A stretch of DNA of 64,000 bases from Myoxocephalus aenaeus. Its lineage: Eukaryota; Chordata; Actinopteri; Perciformes; Cottidae. Below are positions 14,375 to 25,270 of this stretch, piece after piece. The translations under genes were made by a program, and so were the position numbers. The stretch covers positions 4,928,501-4,992,500 of the forward strand of contig JBAMJR010000051.1 of assembly GCA_038501785.1 (NCBI GenBank), given 5' to 3'. Every line of letters starts with the position of its first letter. Positions within the stretch are counted from its first letter, which is position 1. The notes below the pieces were generated by a model. The model had not been told where the DNA came from and ran no database searches. It saw only the letters and a program-made list of their open reading frames with translations.

Positions 14375-17300
14375 TTGTTTTTGCAGGGGGATTTGCGGGG
14401 CTACCTGTCTCAGCAGGACTGGCTGTTCAGAAATGCTGAGTTGCTGCAGCTGCAGAGGATGGCCTGTGAAATCGCTGCTGGTGTCACTCACCTTCACAAA
14501 CACAACTTCCTGCACAGGTAGCGCATCAGAATTGCAACACTCATACAAGCTCACAGGTTAAAGAGGCACTAAGCCGAGCATTGTGCTTTTGTTCGTCTGT
14601 CAAAGAATATGGCTTTTTGGTGATGCTCACTCTTTCAGTGACAGACGAATTGCAATTCCATATTTTATTTTTAACCTAGTATTGTGTGCTTTTCTGCCAC
14701 AGTTCAATTCATTAGATTAGTAGTTCTCTTAATTGAATAGGTATTACTTGACGTCAACGTAGTTCTCTTTACTCTCTTACTTGTATGTATTTTTAATAAG
14801 AAAGGATAGGTAATCATGTTTAGTATTTTCTGACCTTTGTTTTTATCATTTGGAGTGCATTAAAATGCTGAAATTTCAGCAAATGTTTGCACAAATCTAA
14901 ATACTCATAAAGCTAAACGACAAAGGTTATATCTCACTAAACAAGAGCATATTGTGTCTTGTCAACACATAATACATAGGCATATTGCATAATGTTTTAA
15001 TCAAGATCAACACTAATACAATGTTCATGGTATACTATACATATATAGGAACTTTACTGGATATTTAATGTCACGAAACACAAAATATAAGATTGTTAAG
15101 ACTTGGGTCAACTGTTAGTTCTACTCGAGTGCTTACTGTCCAACCAGTGTCAGGAGTACCAGTGTTCTCCAAAAAAGGTGTGTACAGCAGAGAGGCTGCA
15201 GTTCATTTTCATTTTTACCCCAGAGAGTACTGGATGTCTGGCTGCTAGTATGGGGACAGAGGGTGTTTGTGTGGCTCGGGGTTACATACGATGCTCAGCT
15301 CATCAGCTCTATTTTGCATGCTCAGAATAAGCTCTGAGGGTTCCAATAACACAGCTCCCATGCATAGCCACAGTGTCAGCTGTCCGCTGCCAGGGGGATA
15401 TGATGATTCTGCTCTTTGCTTGTAAGAGGATAGCCTCATATTGGGCGTTGTGTTTTAATCCTTGTTACAACTCAAAGGGAGTTCGACAAGCTCCCCCCAT
15501 GCATACAAATTTCATTTGCAATCGTAAAAATATTTCCGTGGCACTTAAGTTAAGATGCTACACACAAAAAAAAGGTTAAACTTGCTGAATGATGAGTGCA
15601 GCCACATGCTGGTGAAACTGAATGAGAAGTGATTTATGGTGCAGCTCCACAGACACAAACCCCCCCAGGGCAAGTGCTGTGTGGGCGGATATCCAAAGCT
15701 GAAACCTCAGCTTTGCAATCATGCATGGGTGAGAATGGGGCCGCAGAACGTCTTGATATATTCTCATTCAGAAATTGTGAAAAGTGGTTTTCTTTTAAGG
15801 CATGGTTTAGGGATTGCTCGACATATATTTTCAGTAGAAGTACTTGCTAGGTTTGCTCCTTTCGAGATCACTGCCACGCCGCTTATCAGCCTTGTAGGCC
15901 TGAGAAGTTGGACCCATTTCCTAACTGTATGTCGGGCCTTCAGCCAACAGCAGGGCAACTGGCGAGTTTAAAATATATCTCCATTCATCTTAAAGAGATT
16001 TCAGTTGGTCTGACAGTTGAAAGTGCAAATTAACTACCATATACATGTCTGCTTAATGTGCAGAGAGAGACTCAGAGCTCCTTACGCCCTCTCCTGGCAG
16101 CGTCACAAAACGTTTCTGTGTTTCCCTCTAGAAACTGTATCTTGCTGCTGTATGCACGGGTCAGGAATAGCCCCCGTATGAGCCTTGTTGCAAGGTGAAG
16201 AGAAGCGGCAAATGACAGAAGAAGAATTTCATATAGTTGCCAAAGTCACTTATGATCCTTGCCAGAGTCCTTTGCCCTAATTTCCTGTGAGGTAATCCTA
16301 GCCTTTTAAGGTGAAGAGGAGATGGTGGATTCCTTGTTGAAATTGATACGATCGATTTTTGTGTTTTTCCAGCTTGTAAGCTCCATAATCAGTGAATATT
16401 TTTTTGTACTTGTGGTTTTGTGTAAGTATCCAATCCATCCCTATGTTGTTCTCTATGCTCTCATAGTGATTTGGCGCTGAGGAACTGCTACCTGACTGGA
16501 GATCTTACTGTCAAAGTGGGAGACTATGGAATTGGACCTTACAGATACAAAGTAAGCAAAAACCTAAATTTCAGATATTTTCTGCATACATATTTGGGTA
16601 ATTACTGTATGGAACTGCTAAGACCAGTCATAGTTTTATTCCTAAATAGACATGATCCAATGAGTTGGGCAATCATCTATTTTCATAAATTCCAATGGTG
16701 GTTGTTCAAGATCTTCGATAGGCAGGGGATGGGAGTAGTAGCAGGATGTGGGTGGAGTTAGGTCACAGCACTCCAGTCCGACAGACTGTAGTAATCTAAC
16801 CTTTAAAACTCTAAATGCTTGCCGAAAGCTGTGTTTGTTTTTCTTTTGTCACTAAACTGACTGGGAACATGTGCATTAAGAAGTAGTTTCTCAAAATAAA
16901 ATTTGACACATTTACACACATTGTAGGCATTATAAATACTCTGACACATGGAAAATAATGATCCAAATGGATCTGTTAGGTCTCTTTGCTTGTAGCTTAT
17001 CAACACAGCCCACAGTGTCTGCCAAGCACCAGCAGCCCAGTGATATACAGTAGAAGCAGCCTGACTGCATCTTGAGTCCCACCATCTGGAGTCTTTGTCG
17101 TGAGAGAGAAACTCACACTGGCTTACAAGGATGTGTCGGGGAGACTGGGCATCCAAAATGGATGCAGCAGTGAAAACTGTTTATCTTAAAACATCGGTTC
17201 TGTTGTAATAGTGAGAAAGATTAGCCAAAAAGAGATGAGGAAAATATGTATTGAAATTAGTGGTTTGCAAAAAAGGACAAAGTGTTTTAGAGACCGCAAT

Positions 17301-20300
17301 AGCAGCATTAAATAGTTTTTCTGCCATTTTCATCAAAAAATGTGGCCTGTTAAATGTCCGTAAATTCTTCCACAAGGCACATGGTAATGAGAGTTTAGTA
17401 GTTTGAAGCTGTGTATTTTTGTCCAAAAAGAGCTGAAATTTACCAAAATCAACAACAATAGTCCCTCTTACAATGGATCAGAAGTCCTCCACTGTGTGTA
17501 ACTGATGAACTTATTTTGCCTATCTGAAGTCTGTTTATTTGATATGCAGATGACCTCACAGAACATAAGTTTATTTTTATTTTTATTGGAGACAGTGCCG
17601 GTGTTCGTTTTTTGATCATTTGTATGTTTCACTGAAGATTCATGGTTGTCTTGTAACTGGACACGCTGTTATGCCCCAAGGCAGTTCTGTCTGCTGCATT
17701 CCTTAAATACTGCTGATCCGTCAGTTTGCCTGTCTGAATTTAATACTCGAAGATAAGGTCACCCTGTAAATCTATTTCTGTAAGAAAGGGAGAGGGAAAG
17801 GGAGAGCGAACAAACTGTCAAATGTCTCCTGTTGCAGAGTGCTACTGAATGAGGTTTAGTGTTTGCACAATTAGTTACAGTGTAATCTAGAACCATTCAG
17901 TTTGTAAAAGTAGCAAATACCGTGTGTGACTGATTTGATTTTACTATGTTACTATAGGAGGATTATATCATCACAGAGGATGATGTGTTTGCACCCCTTC
18001 GCTGGTTGGCTCCTGAGCTGGTGGGCGAGCGCCACGGGGGTGTGATCACGATGGAGCAGACCAAGCCCAGCAATGTGTGGTAGGCACCAAACTGCAGCTC
18101 TTCACTGACACTAGGACTTTTTTTTTTTAAACCCATAACTCATAATGACTGAGTTAAACTGAATTTAATCAAAATGTATAAAAAATTATTCCATTCAAGG
18201 GCCTCTGAGGGAGAATATATATTTAAGTATACATGACATTTAGTATATTTGGAATAAGACAATAAATTGCTCTGCAGTCCACCTCTGGCTGGTTGCTGAG
18301 AAAGATGAGCCCTTCCTGCAAATACAAGGGCTTGTAACTACCAAACAATCTGGATAATTTCCAGAAGAGGGGGTGAAAACACTGGCACGACACCAACTCA
18401 GCATCTCTTCACACTGCACAGTCTTTTCAGACTCCCGGACTTCACAACTCATTGCCCAAATGCGTTTTGGTCCAAAAATGAAGAGCTACGTCAGGTAGTT
18501 TTAGTCACAAGATCCAGATTTTCACCCTGAATAAAAATGAGTTGAGATTCAGAACTTTCCCCAAGTCGCTTTTGTTTATATTTGACTCTTAATGTCATAG
18601 CTGCTTGTGAATAATTACATTTATTTATATTTACAGTAATGTGCTGTGAGTTAGGGTGTTCATAACAGCTCCCCCCATGGCGTTTTGTGGTTTAGGGTCA
18701 AGAGGTCGAGGTCTTTTGCTAAATTCAAATTGCACAAGATTACTTTTGTCCTGCAATGAAATTGTCCTCAATTGTCCTTAGGGCCTTGGGAGTCACATTG
18801 TGGGAGCTCTTTGAGAATGCTGTCCAGCCGTACCCACATCTTACTGACCGGGAGGTTCTCAATCATGTGATCAAGGATCAACAAGTCAAACTCTTTAAGT
18901 CACAGCTGGAGCTCCCTTACTCTGACAGATGGTGAGTTTTTGGAATAGGTCTATTGGCACAAATTAAATACAAATATTAGTGTAAAATAAAACTATATGA
19001 TAGCGGTTTACCTTTTTTAAAGCAGGACTCAAAGTTATTTGACCATTTAAAAAGATGTCTGATCTCCTTGTCACTGCAGGCATGAGGTCCTGCAGTTCTG
19101 CTGGCTGTCTCCAGACAAGCGGGCCACAGCAGAGGAAGTGCACCGTTTGCTTATCTACCTGCGCATGCAAGGCCAGAAGGACATAGAAGAAGACTTTGAG
19201 CAACGCTGGGATGCTCTCAAGCCGAACACTTCCACACGGCAGAACACTGTTAGCCACTCGTCGTACCCAATCTTGGAACAGTTTGCCGATGATGCCCTGC
19301 GACAAGAGATCGACGAAGTTCTTACTGTCACTGAAACAAGCAAAGGTCTCAGCTTTGAGTATGTTTGGGAGGCAGCCAAGCACGACCACTATGAGGGCAA
19401 CCATGGGCGCTCGGGCATGGACACAACATTGAACTATCACAGCATGTTCTTTCCTGTTTCCAGTGAAGACATCCAGGCCCATTTCCCTGATCCTGTTGCC
19501 AGAGCAGCGGGCCCAAAAAGTGGTAACACTCCTTCAGGAATTCCTGGAATTGTACCAGTGTTTGATGCACAAAAGCCATCTAATGGAAATGAATATTACA
19601 TACAACTAGAAGAACAAGGGGAGAGCACTGTTGGGGAAGATAGGAATAGAGGACAAGACATGGACTTCAGTTCAGGCCGGCAAGACTTTGTTGTTCTCCA
19701 AGATGTCCGTCTGGATGAATCTAGTACCGATGCTGATTTTTTCCACCAAAGTATTGATTCCAAGGATTCCTATTTACCAGACAGCCATGTCTGGTCGTCT
19801 CTTGAAAATGACAGTCCATACCACACCAACATTTTCACTGACGGGGGGTCCAAACAAGAGGACTCTCCTTCCTGGAGACAGAGTTTTATGGAGCTTCCAG
19901 AGCGCAACGGGAACCCTTTCCTTGAAGGTGCTCCTTTAGAAGTCCAGGAGGTGGATATAGATAAAAGCAATGGGGATTCTTTTTTAGGGGATTGTTCAGA
20001 AGCCCCTCACCTGGCGGATTCTGTGGAAGTGGAGCGGGAGAACACAGATGAGAAGAGGCTTCTGAACTCTGAAAAACTAGCTGACAACTTTATGTTTCTC
20101 AAAGACCACAGCCTGATGAAAGACAGATCAAGTTTCTCAAGTCTACAGGAGAACTTTCTTCTCCCTGGTCGAGTCCACGAACCAGAGGAACGCTTCAGAA
20201 TGAGCTCTTGGGACAACATTGAGAATTTAGGTAGCTTAATCTCAGCAGACAATTATTTAAAACCTGCAACAAGTAGCACATCCTCAAGACAGGAACTTTT

Positions 20301-23143
20301 AGACTCTCCAAGTATCAGCTTGGGGGACTTTTCTCCATCTCTGGTTGAAAATAAAACACTGGTGCCTTTCATTACGGTGGTCACAGACGATAACACAAGC
20401 AACCAGCTGCCAGTTAGAAATAGTTCTTCCACAGAAGACCTTGGTCTGTTACAATCCTCTGACAGAGGTGCAGACTCTGGTTTTGATTCTACCTCGGAGA
20501 GGTTTGAGGTTATTATCAGTCAAACTGATGGCCACACCCCTGCAATCTCTGAAAGTGCCACTACAATTTCATTGTGCACAGATGCCAAAATTCCCAGCCT
20601 TGAAGAAGACCTTAGAACCTCTCAGAATAATGTTCAGCTCATAGAAAGTCAAATGCCTGAAAACCTGCAAGTCCCAGCATTGTCCTCAGACAACGGACAC
20701 AGTGAAGACCTCACGAGTAATGATCTGTTGAGTGAGCTAATTGAGGATGCAGATACAGAACTGGAAAGCGCTCTATCTGACCAAGAAGAATCCTTTATGG
20801 ATACTGATGGGCATCCTATTGTCAGATCTTCTCTGTTGGTCTCTGGGCCATCTTTGGACCAGATCAGCCAGGACAGTTTACTGGAAGACAGTATGTCCAC
20901 CACTCTACCAACGATAGATAATTCAGCCGAGACCCCAGACTCTTTAGACTCTCTTGACATCCACAGGCTAGGTGAACAAGGAGACGAGCTGAATGCCCAA
21001 ATAGCCCAACACAAACTCCAGCCTCCGTACAAAATATCCGACAGTGGGTATGAGACGGAGAACCTGGAGTCTCCTGAGTGGAACTCTCAGCCGAATGTTA
21101 ACGACGATTCTCCTGTCAAAAACGGCTTGAGTGTTGCAGAAGAAGAAGAAGAAGAAGAGGCAGAGGAGCTCACGACTGCTACAAATCTGGTTCCACCCGA
21201 AATCATCATCTCTGAAGTAGAGGGTGTGCTGGATACTCCCAGTGAGGATCCCAGTGAGGGCCAGCAACCAGCTCATGTAGCTCCTGCTGAGGAGCCATTC
21301 ATGGGCAGTAACTACAGAGACTCTGCCTATTTCTCAGACAATGAATCAGAACCTGAGAAGAAGTCTGAAGAAACGGTTGCGGGAGGTTCTGGGGAAGTCA
21401 CGTGGCTGAGAAACTCTACTGTGGTGGCCAGCGTGGCCGCTGCAGGTCCAGCACCGGAGGTCAACGTGGAGAGGGATGTCGATTCTCTATTTTCACAGCA
21501 CGAATCTTCTGTAGCTGCCGAGGCACAGGCCGATGGAGAAGTGCCTCATGTGGGGCGCATATTATCGGAGGCAGATTCAGATATCGCAGGAAAATGCGAG
21601 ACTGAGGCGACGGAGTCTTCCAACAGTCATGAAGATGTAAACAAACCAGAGTTTCTCAAGGATGCCACACCTCCTGATCAATTAGAAGATCTAGAAACCT
21701 CAACTCAACTCCTTCCTCAACTTCCTTTTGTTGCCCCTTCAAAGCCAGTGCCAGAGCACTCGGGTCATGCTAAACTAACCAGGACCTACGCGAGTGATGG
21801 ACATAAAATAAAAGAGCCGCACATGGAGGGGCATTTCCTGGGGAGGCGGGACGGACAGGAGGACGACGTAGATGCGGACGAGGAGGACGAGAACAGCGAC
21901 GAATCTGACGATGACGTCCGTGGGTACCAGCTACACAGCTCCAGTTCGGAAAGCGAGGATGATACCGTCCATACGGTGCCATTTATCGTCTCAGATGACA
22001 GTCGTGCAAAGAACCTGAAGAGCTTGTTGAAACGCACCACGCTAAACGTCCAGGCGTCATCTTCCCTGTTTCCTGAGAGTTCCAATTCAGATAACTCCAG
22101 ACGAGCCGTGTCTTTCTTCGATGATGTCACCGTCTACCTGTTTGACCAGGTATTGTCTATGTTGTTGTTCATTGACCAGAGGTATCATAGGTGTAACACA
22201 TAAGACACTTTTTTTGTGGCCATTCTAATTAACATCCAACTCATTCTGATGTAGGAGACCCCCACCAAGGAACTGGGTGACCACTCCTCAGGCTCACACA
22301 ATCAAGCTCCAGAGTTCAGCAGCCCAGTGTCCAGTGCCAGCTACCTGAACCGGTTCACCAACTCTGAAAGCTCCACGGATGAAGAAGGTAAGGACACAAA
22401 AACTCTAAATGTGTGCAGCTCCTGCAAATTGTCTTTACCATTACATGCCCTGACTTAATCATGAAATCCCTGCAGGTGGTGGTTTTGAGTGGGATGATGA
22501 TTTCTCGCCGGCGCCTGCCTTCCTGGCCAAGACGGATAAAGGCGCGGTATCAAAGACTATGTCCTCATCTGCAGCGTCTCGCTTTTACTCTTCGCCACCT
22601 GCAACAGGCCGCGTGACGGAGCCCAGCTGGTCCAGCAACTCAAACTACTCCCGTTTCTCCATCTCACCGGCCAGCATCGCCAGCTTTTCCCTGACGCATC
22701 TCACCGACTCTGACATCGAACAAGGAGGCAAGTTAACCATGCAGTAGCACCATATGGTGTTTATTAATTAACTAATATACTTGCTGGTTGTGGATTTATT
22801 TTACTTTTGGACAAAGACAACTAGTAGTAAGTATATTTCCCAAAATGCTATTCCTTTTTAAAATTAGTTAATTTTCATTGCAGTCTTAATCTCTTCATAC
22901 ACTTTTCATGGTGCAAATGTATTAAGATATTATTTAATTTGACTATTTTTATAAATGTATATCACTATTCTAGTTATCTTCTCTTACTACTGTTTGTAGA
23001 CTTGCCATGTACCAAGCTCATTGGGCCTTTTTAAATTACATGAAGTAGTCATAATATTTATGAATCAGTTGAACTCCTGTTTAAACTCTCTTCATCCTCT
23101 TTTGTTCATCCCAGGAAGCAGTGAAGATGGAGAAAAGGACTAG
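1257..23143 (+). CDS. lmtk2: Lemur tyrosine kinase 2 (LMTK2/KPI-2/BREK), 14 coding exons
   Basis: Coding exons: 1257-1359, 7410-7543, 7754-7907, 8075-8151, 8704-8822, 9333-9420, 14387-14517, 16467-16551, 17958-18079, 18782-18931, 19080-22149, 22255-22387, 22476-22727, 23115-23143. They sum to 4647 nt, 1548 aa (human about 1503). Order of parts: signal peptide/hydrophobic segment (res 7-23); transmembrane helix (about 42-66) followed by a Cys-rich CVTCC; kinase domain (about 140-415) with glycine loop GNGWFG (150-155), Lys174 in VVVKEL, catalytic loop HSDLALRN (Asp270), DYG (288-290) and APE (315-317); a long acidic tail; a PP1-docking motif RAVSFF (about 1396-1401); and a C terminus ending SSEDGEKD. 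The family is a membrane-anchored atypical kinase that acts on recycling endosomes, binds PP1 and inhibitor-2, and is reported as a Ser/Thr kinase despite its name. The HRD arginine is Ser and DFG is DYG, both typical of the family. The last intron is GC-AG. Identity is very secure from the kinase core and from blocks such as DSGYETENLESPEW and SYFSDN-like acidic motifs. Confidence 0.96.
1360..7409 (+). other. lmtk2: lmtk2 intron 1
   Basis: A 6-kb intron between the signal-peptide exon and the TM exon (donor GTGAGA, acceptor ctcatttcag). It contains an A-tract at 5920-5941 and a T-tract at 7026-7050, and otherwise unremarkable AT-rich sequence. A lone ggttcgaat near 6645 resembles a tRNA B box but has no A box or stem partner. 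I see no gene in it. Confidence 0.7.
8892..9110 (+). mobile_element. hAT-like non-autonomous DNA transposon (MITE), degenerate
   Basis: It begins agggctgcaacaaacag and continues with phrases such as ccgattaatggataaattgttt and gttggtgattaatctaatag. This is the widespread fish element family that starts agggctgcaacta and is full of gattaat motifs. It lies in lmtk2 intron 5. The far inverted terminal repeat is decayed. A second copy of the same family, reversed, is at about 60955-61175. The superfamily name is from memory and uncertain. Confidence 0.6.
12245..12490. repeat. Dispersed repeat fragment, family unnamed
   Basis: The stretch around 'gttccagatatatggagcag' to 'caggatttta' and 'acaggaagccagtagcat' matches a repeat I recognise as common in percomorph introns (phrases about ggagcagaaaagctgaacgctgcttctc). 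It is probably a LINE- or DNA-element-derived fragment. I cannot name the family with confidence. Confidence 0.45.
13200..13656 (+). mobile_element. Truncated non-LTR retrotransposon (LINE), 3' end
   Basis: At 13237-13297 a frame reads NSFFPSAVGLINRARVPH and then stop, the typical C-terminal tail of a LINE reverse-transcriptase protein. A 3'UTR follows, rich in acactt repeats, and ends with aataaacagattctgattctgatg, the usual 3' tail with a short (attctg)n repeat. The 5' portion is missing, so it is a dead 5'-truncated insertion in lmtk2 intron 6. The clade is not determinable here. A related tail lies near 45620-45905. Confidence 0.65.
13897..13944 (+). repeat. (TG)n microsatellite
   Basis: Uninterrupted (TG)24 in lmtk2 intron 6. 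Confidence 0.95.
14315..14386 (+). promoter_or_regulatory. lmtk2: (TG)n polypyrimidine/3' splice site of lmtk2 exon 7
   Basis: A (TG)n tract of about 58 nt (14316-14373) ends 13 nt before the exon 7 acceptor; only gttgtttttgcag separates repeat and exon. TG/UG tracts beside 3' splice sites are known CELF/TDP-43 binding sites, so repeat length could affect inclusion of exon 7, which encodes part of the kinase C-lobe. Confidence 0.6.
14518..16466 (+). other. lmtk2: lmtk2 intron 7
   Basis: 1.9 kb, AT-rich, between the exons that split the HSD catalytic codons. No repeat family or gene is recognised. Frames at 15103-15971 look like chance. Confidence 0.6.
16552..17957 (+). other. lmtk2: lmtk2 intron 8
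   Basis: 1.4 kb with donor GTAAGC and acceptor tactatag. Nothing recognisable lies inside. Confidence 0.6.
19080..22149 (+). CDS. lmtk2: lmtk2 giant exon 11 (end of kinase plus acidic tail)
   Basis: One 3070-nt exon encodes residues 388-1411, two thirds of the protein. After the kinase C-lobe it holds a conserved block LTVTETSKGLSFEYVWEAAKHDH, the block IPGIVPVFDAQ, many acidic and Ser-rich stretches, a run of seven Glu (about 21143-21163), DSGYETENLESPEW (21031-21072), YRDSAYFSDNESEPEK (21313-21360) and DADEEDENSDESDDD (21871-21915). It ends with the PP1-docking RAVSFF and DDVTVYLFDQ. The exon is mostly predicted disordered. It begins in phase with exon 10 by completing the Trp codon at the junction and ends in phase 0 at the donor GTATTG. 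Confidence 0.95.
22728..23114 (+). other. lmtk2: GC-AG last intron of lmtk2
   Basis: The donor reads GGAG|GCAAGT and the acceptor catcccag|GAAGC. Joining them gives the C-terminal reading GG-SSEDGEKD-stop, which fits the conserved LMTK2 C terminus exactly. The nearest GT (22732, AA|GTTAAC) would give GGKKQ and stop at once, so the GC donor is preferred. Confidence 0.85.
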
Positions 23144-23229
23144 TGTGATATATTATCATCACACTGTTGAAAAATGAACCTAAACTCGCACTTTTTAAGA
23201 ATGGAGAACAGCTGAACAAGGACAAATGA

Positions 23230-23260
23230 CATCCGCGGTTTGACCCACAAACCGCGGATG
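23230..23260 (+). repeat. Perfect 13-bp inverted repeat (RNA hairpin) in lmtk2 3'UTR
   Basis: CATCCGCGGTTTG (23230-23242), loop ACCCA, then CAAACCGCGGATG (23248-23260). The arms pair without mismatch and 8 of 13 pairs are G-C, so the RNA stem should be stable. It also contains two SacII-type CCGCGG palindromes. It lies 87 nt downstream of the stop codon. Confidence 0.9.
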
Positions 23261-25246
23261 CTTCTCTCAGGCAGATCTGCTCTTTTCCTACACAGAGATG
23301 CTCATGAGAACGACGACTTTCAGCCCATAAGACGGCCCAGCTCCCGTCTGAGCCACACCACCTCTCCAGCTACATCAGTGTGTAATTTAAATTCAGTGCA
23401 ATTCCACTTGGGGAGAAAAAGAGTTTCTAAATGTTTGCTTTAAAGACTTTCCATGTGCATTCCAGATGTTTGGCTGCTTCTTTTTGTTGTGTGTCCAGGT
23501 GCACTCATTTTCCAGGACTTTCACCAAAAAAAAGAAAGAAAGAAAAGAGACGTTTTATGCTCTGAATTCAACACACTGGGCTGGTAAAACTCGTCACTAC
23601 AGCCAAATAGGAATAAGCTCTTTGATTTCATCAGACCTAAAACTGAAGATCCAAGCTTTTTCTCTAACTTTATTAATTTTGCTCTTTCATGTTGTGCGAT
23701 TATTTCAGTGGTTGCCTCTTCTGGAAGAATTAGTTTTTTCGTAACCTCATCAGGTGTTTTATGTCACAATCTCCGAATTGGAGAGAAGCTATGTGTGGTA
23801 TCCTTCTGTACAGCATTTGAATAAGAAGGGTTTAAATGTACCTTAACTAAAAGAAAACCCCTCATCTACAGAGGTGACGCACTGAGTGTTCCTTTTATTT
23901 ATGTTCGAAAGGAACATTTGCATTAAGTAGTTTCATATTGTTGAGACAGCCCAGTAAGAATGGTTGGTGGTATTGGACAAGGGTCGACATATTGATCCTT
24001 ACAGAGTTGATCCAAGTGAAATACAGTTGTGGGGAAACACTAAAGACAAGTTATTCATTTTGTAATGCTTCATTTTATGCTATGAAATGTGCCGGAAGTT
24101 GCTCGGATGGTTTTGAGTCCTTGTCACTGGGTCTTTCTCGCGGTGCCTGTGATGCTGTAAAGATGGCCGCACTCCTTTTATTTACTATCACTGCAAAGTT
24201 TAAAATCACACGTTTTGTGAGATTGTGTAAAAGAAAAAAAGTGGGAGATTTTATTTTTAAATGTCAGAATGAAGAAATGTTGATGAGCTGTTTGTAAACA
24301 AATGTGCAATGGATTTCGTTAATTTGAGTTCGTAGAACGACCTGGCAAACGTGGCGACATTTCTTCAGTAAAGTGCAGGGACTTAAAGCGTCACAAAAAC
24401 TCACTACTAGAACAAACAACACTGCTGCTTGTATCAGTGTCATGGACAGAGTTTTCTGCCTTTTTTTTAATTTTTATTTTTTTACTCTGTCAAACTTAAT
24501 TAACCGGTTCACATGGCATTTTCCTCATCAAGGACCACTCGTCCTGTTGCATTTTTTTAGCATTTCGTCATGTTATCTTATCGTTTGCAGGCCATACATC
24601 GTGCGTGCGCGTGTGTGTGTCATGATCAGTTTCTGTATAGAAGCATAATGCAAACTGTTATGGATCAAGATATGCTTTCCCTCCAGGGTTTTACATGTAC
24701 AGCTAAAAAAAACAACTGTAAGTTATGCAGTTACTTAATGGTTTTTGTCACAGACGACCTGCTGAAACTTCCCCTGTGTTAGATGATGTCCATCCCCATA
24801 CAGAAGGCACTGCATCTTAGATAATGTTAACCTCTGTTAAAACCAGCAGCCTGTGTTTCAGTTAAACTTGAACATTTATTTAAGGTAATCTTGTTTGTTT
24901 TATGGACTACAGTATACATTTGCTTAATCTTGCACATTTGAGAAATGTAACTTAATGTTGAACTGTACCGATGTATGTAAATGTAATTTTTTTTTTTTTG
25001 TCTGTAAATGGGAAATGATGTAACTTGAGTTCTAGGTATGAGGTTTCATTTTGTAACTTAAAGCTGGGTTGATCGGAGGAACATATCACAGTCATCGGCT
25101 AAAAGCAGTTAAATTAAGACACAAAAGCAGATGTGAATTCATTCTGTCCTTTTAAACTTGTAGATTTAAAAAAATATTTTTACTTCATATTTATCATGCT
25201 TAGTGTAATTGAATGAAATGTTTATAATTACATTGTTTATTATGAA

Positions 25247-25252
25247 AATAAA
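25247..25252 (+). terminator. lmtk2: Polyadenylation signal AATAAA, probable lmtk2 3' end
   Basis: AATAAA in the context gaaaataaattc, followed within ~25 nt by T-rich and TG-containing sequence. It is the last good signal before the tecpr1 3' side. Confidence 0.6.
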
Positions 25253-25270
25253 TTCAAATGAACTTCTAAT

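Larger units (their letters stand above)
9421..14386 (+). other. lmtk2: lmtk2 intron 6 (repeat-rich)
   Basis: A 5-kb intron. It holds a dispersed repeat near 12245-12490, a T-tract at 12521-12540, a LINE 3' remnant at 13200-13656, (TG)n at 13897-13944 and the (TG)n at the exon 7 acceptor. The reading frames at 10836-11234 are short, overlap on both strands and resemble no protein I recognise. Confidence 0.6.
8075..19220 (+). other. lmtk2: lmtk2 exons 4-11: protein kinase domain
   Basis: The kinase fold is split over exons 4 to the first ~140 nt of exon 11. Exon 4 (8075-8151) carries the glycine loop. Exon 5 (8704-8822) carries the VAIK-type lysine. Exon 6 (9333-9420) carries the hinge LLVFEYCEM. 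Exon 7 (14387-14517) leads into the catalytic loop, whose HSD is split across the exon 7/8 junction. Exon 8 (16467-16551) carries GDYG. Exon 9 (17958-18079) carries WLAPE. Exons 10-11 carry GVTLWELF and the C-lobe end SPDKRATAEEVHRLL. All catalytic residues needed for phosphotransfer (K174, D270, N275, D288) are visible, so the kinase should be active. Confidence 0.93.
23144..25270 (+). other. lmtk2: lmtk2 3'UTR
   Basis: About 2.1 kb follow the stop with no further conserved reading frame. The best polyadenylation signal is AATAAA at 25247-25252. A perfect GC-rich hairpin lies 87 nt after the stop (separate entry). A (TG)n patch near 24600-24620 and several T- and A-rich stretches occur. Short frames in this stretch (for example 23938-24297) show no recognisable protein and are taken as chance. 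Confidence 0.65.

Noticed and set aside
20649..21276. Antisense frames within lmtk2 exon 11
   Set aside because: Shadows of the sense coding sequence.
19138..22203. A 1021-codon open frame as a stand-alone intronless gene
   Set aside because: It is exon 11 of lmtk2: it starts at a GTG inside the kinase C-lobe, has a proper acceptor at 19080 and a donor at 22149, and continues into exon 12.
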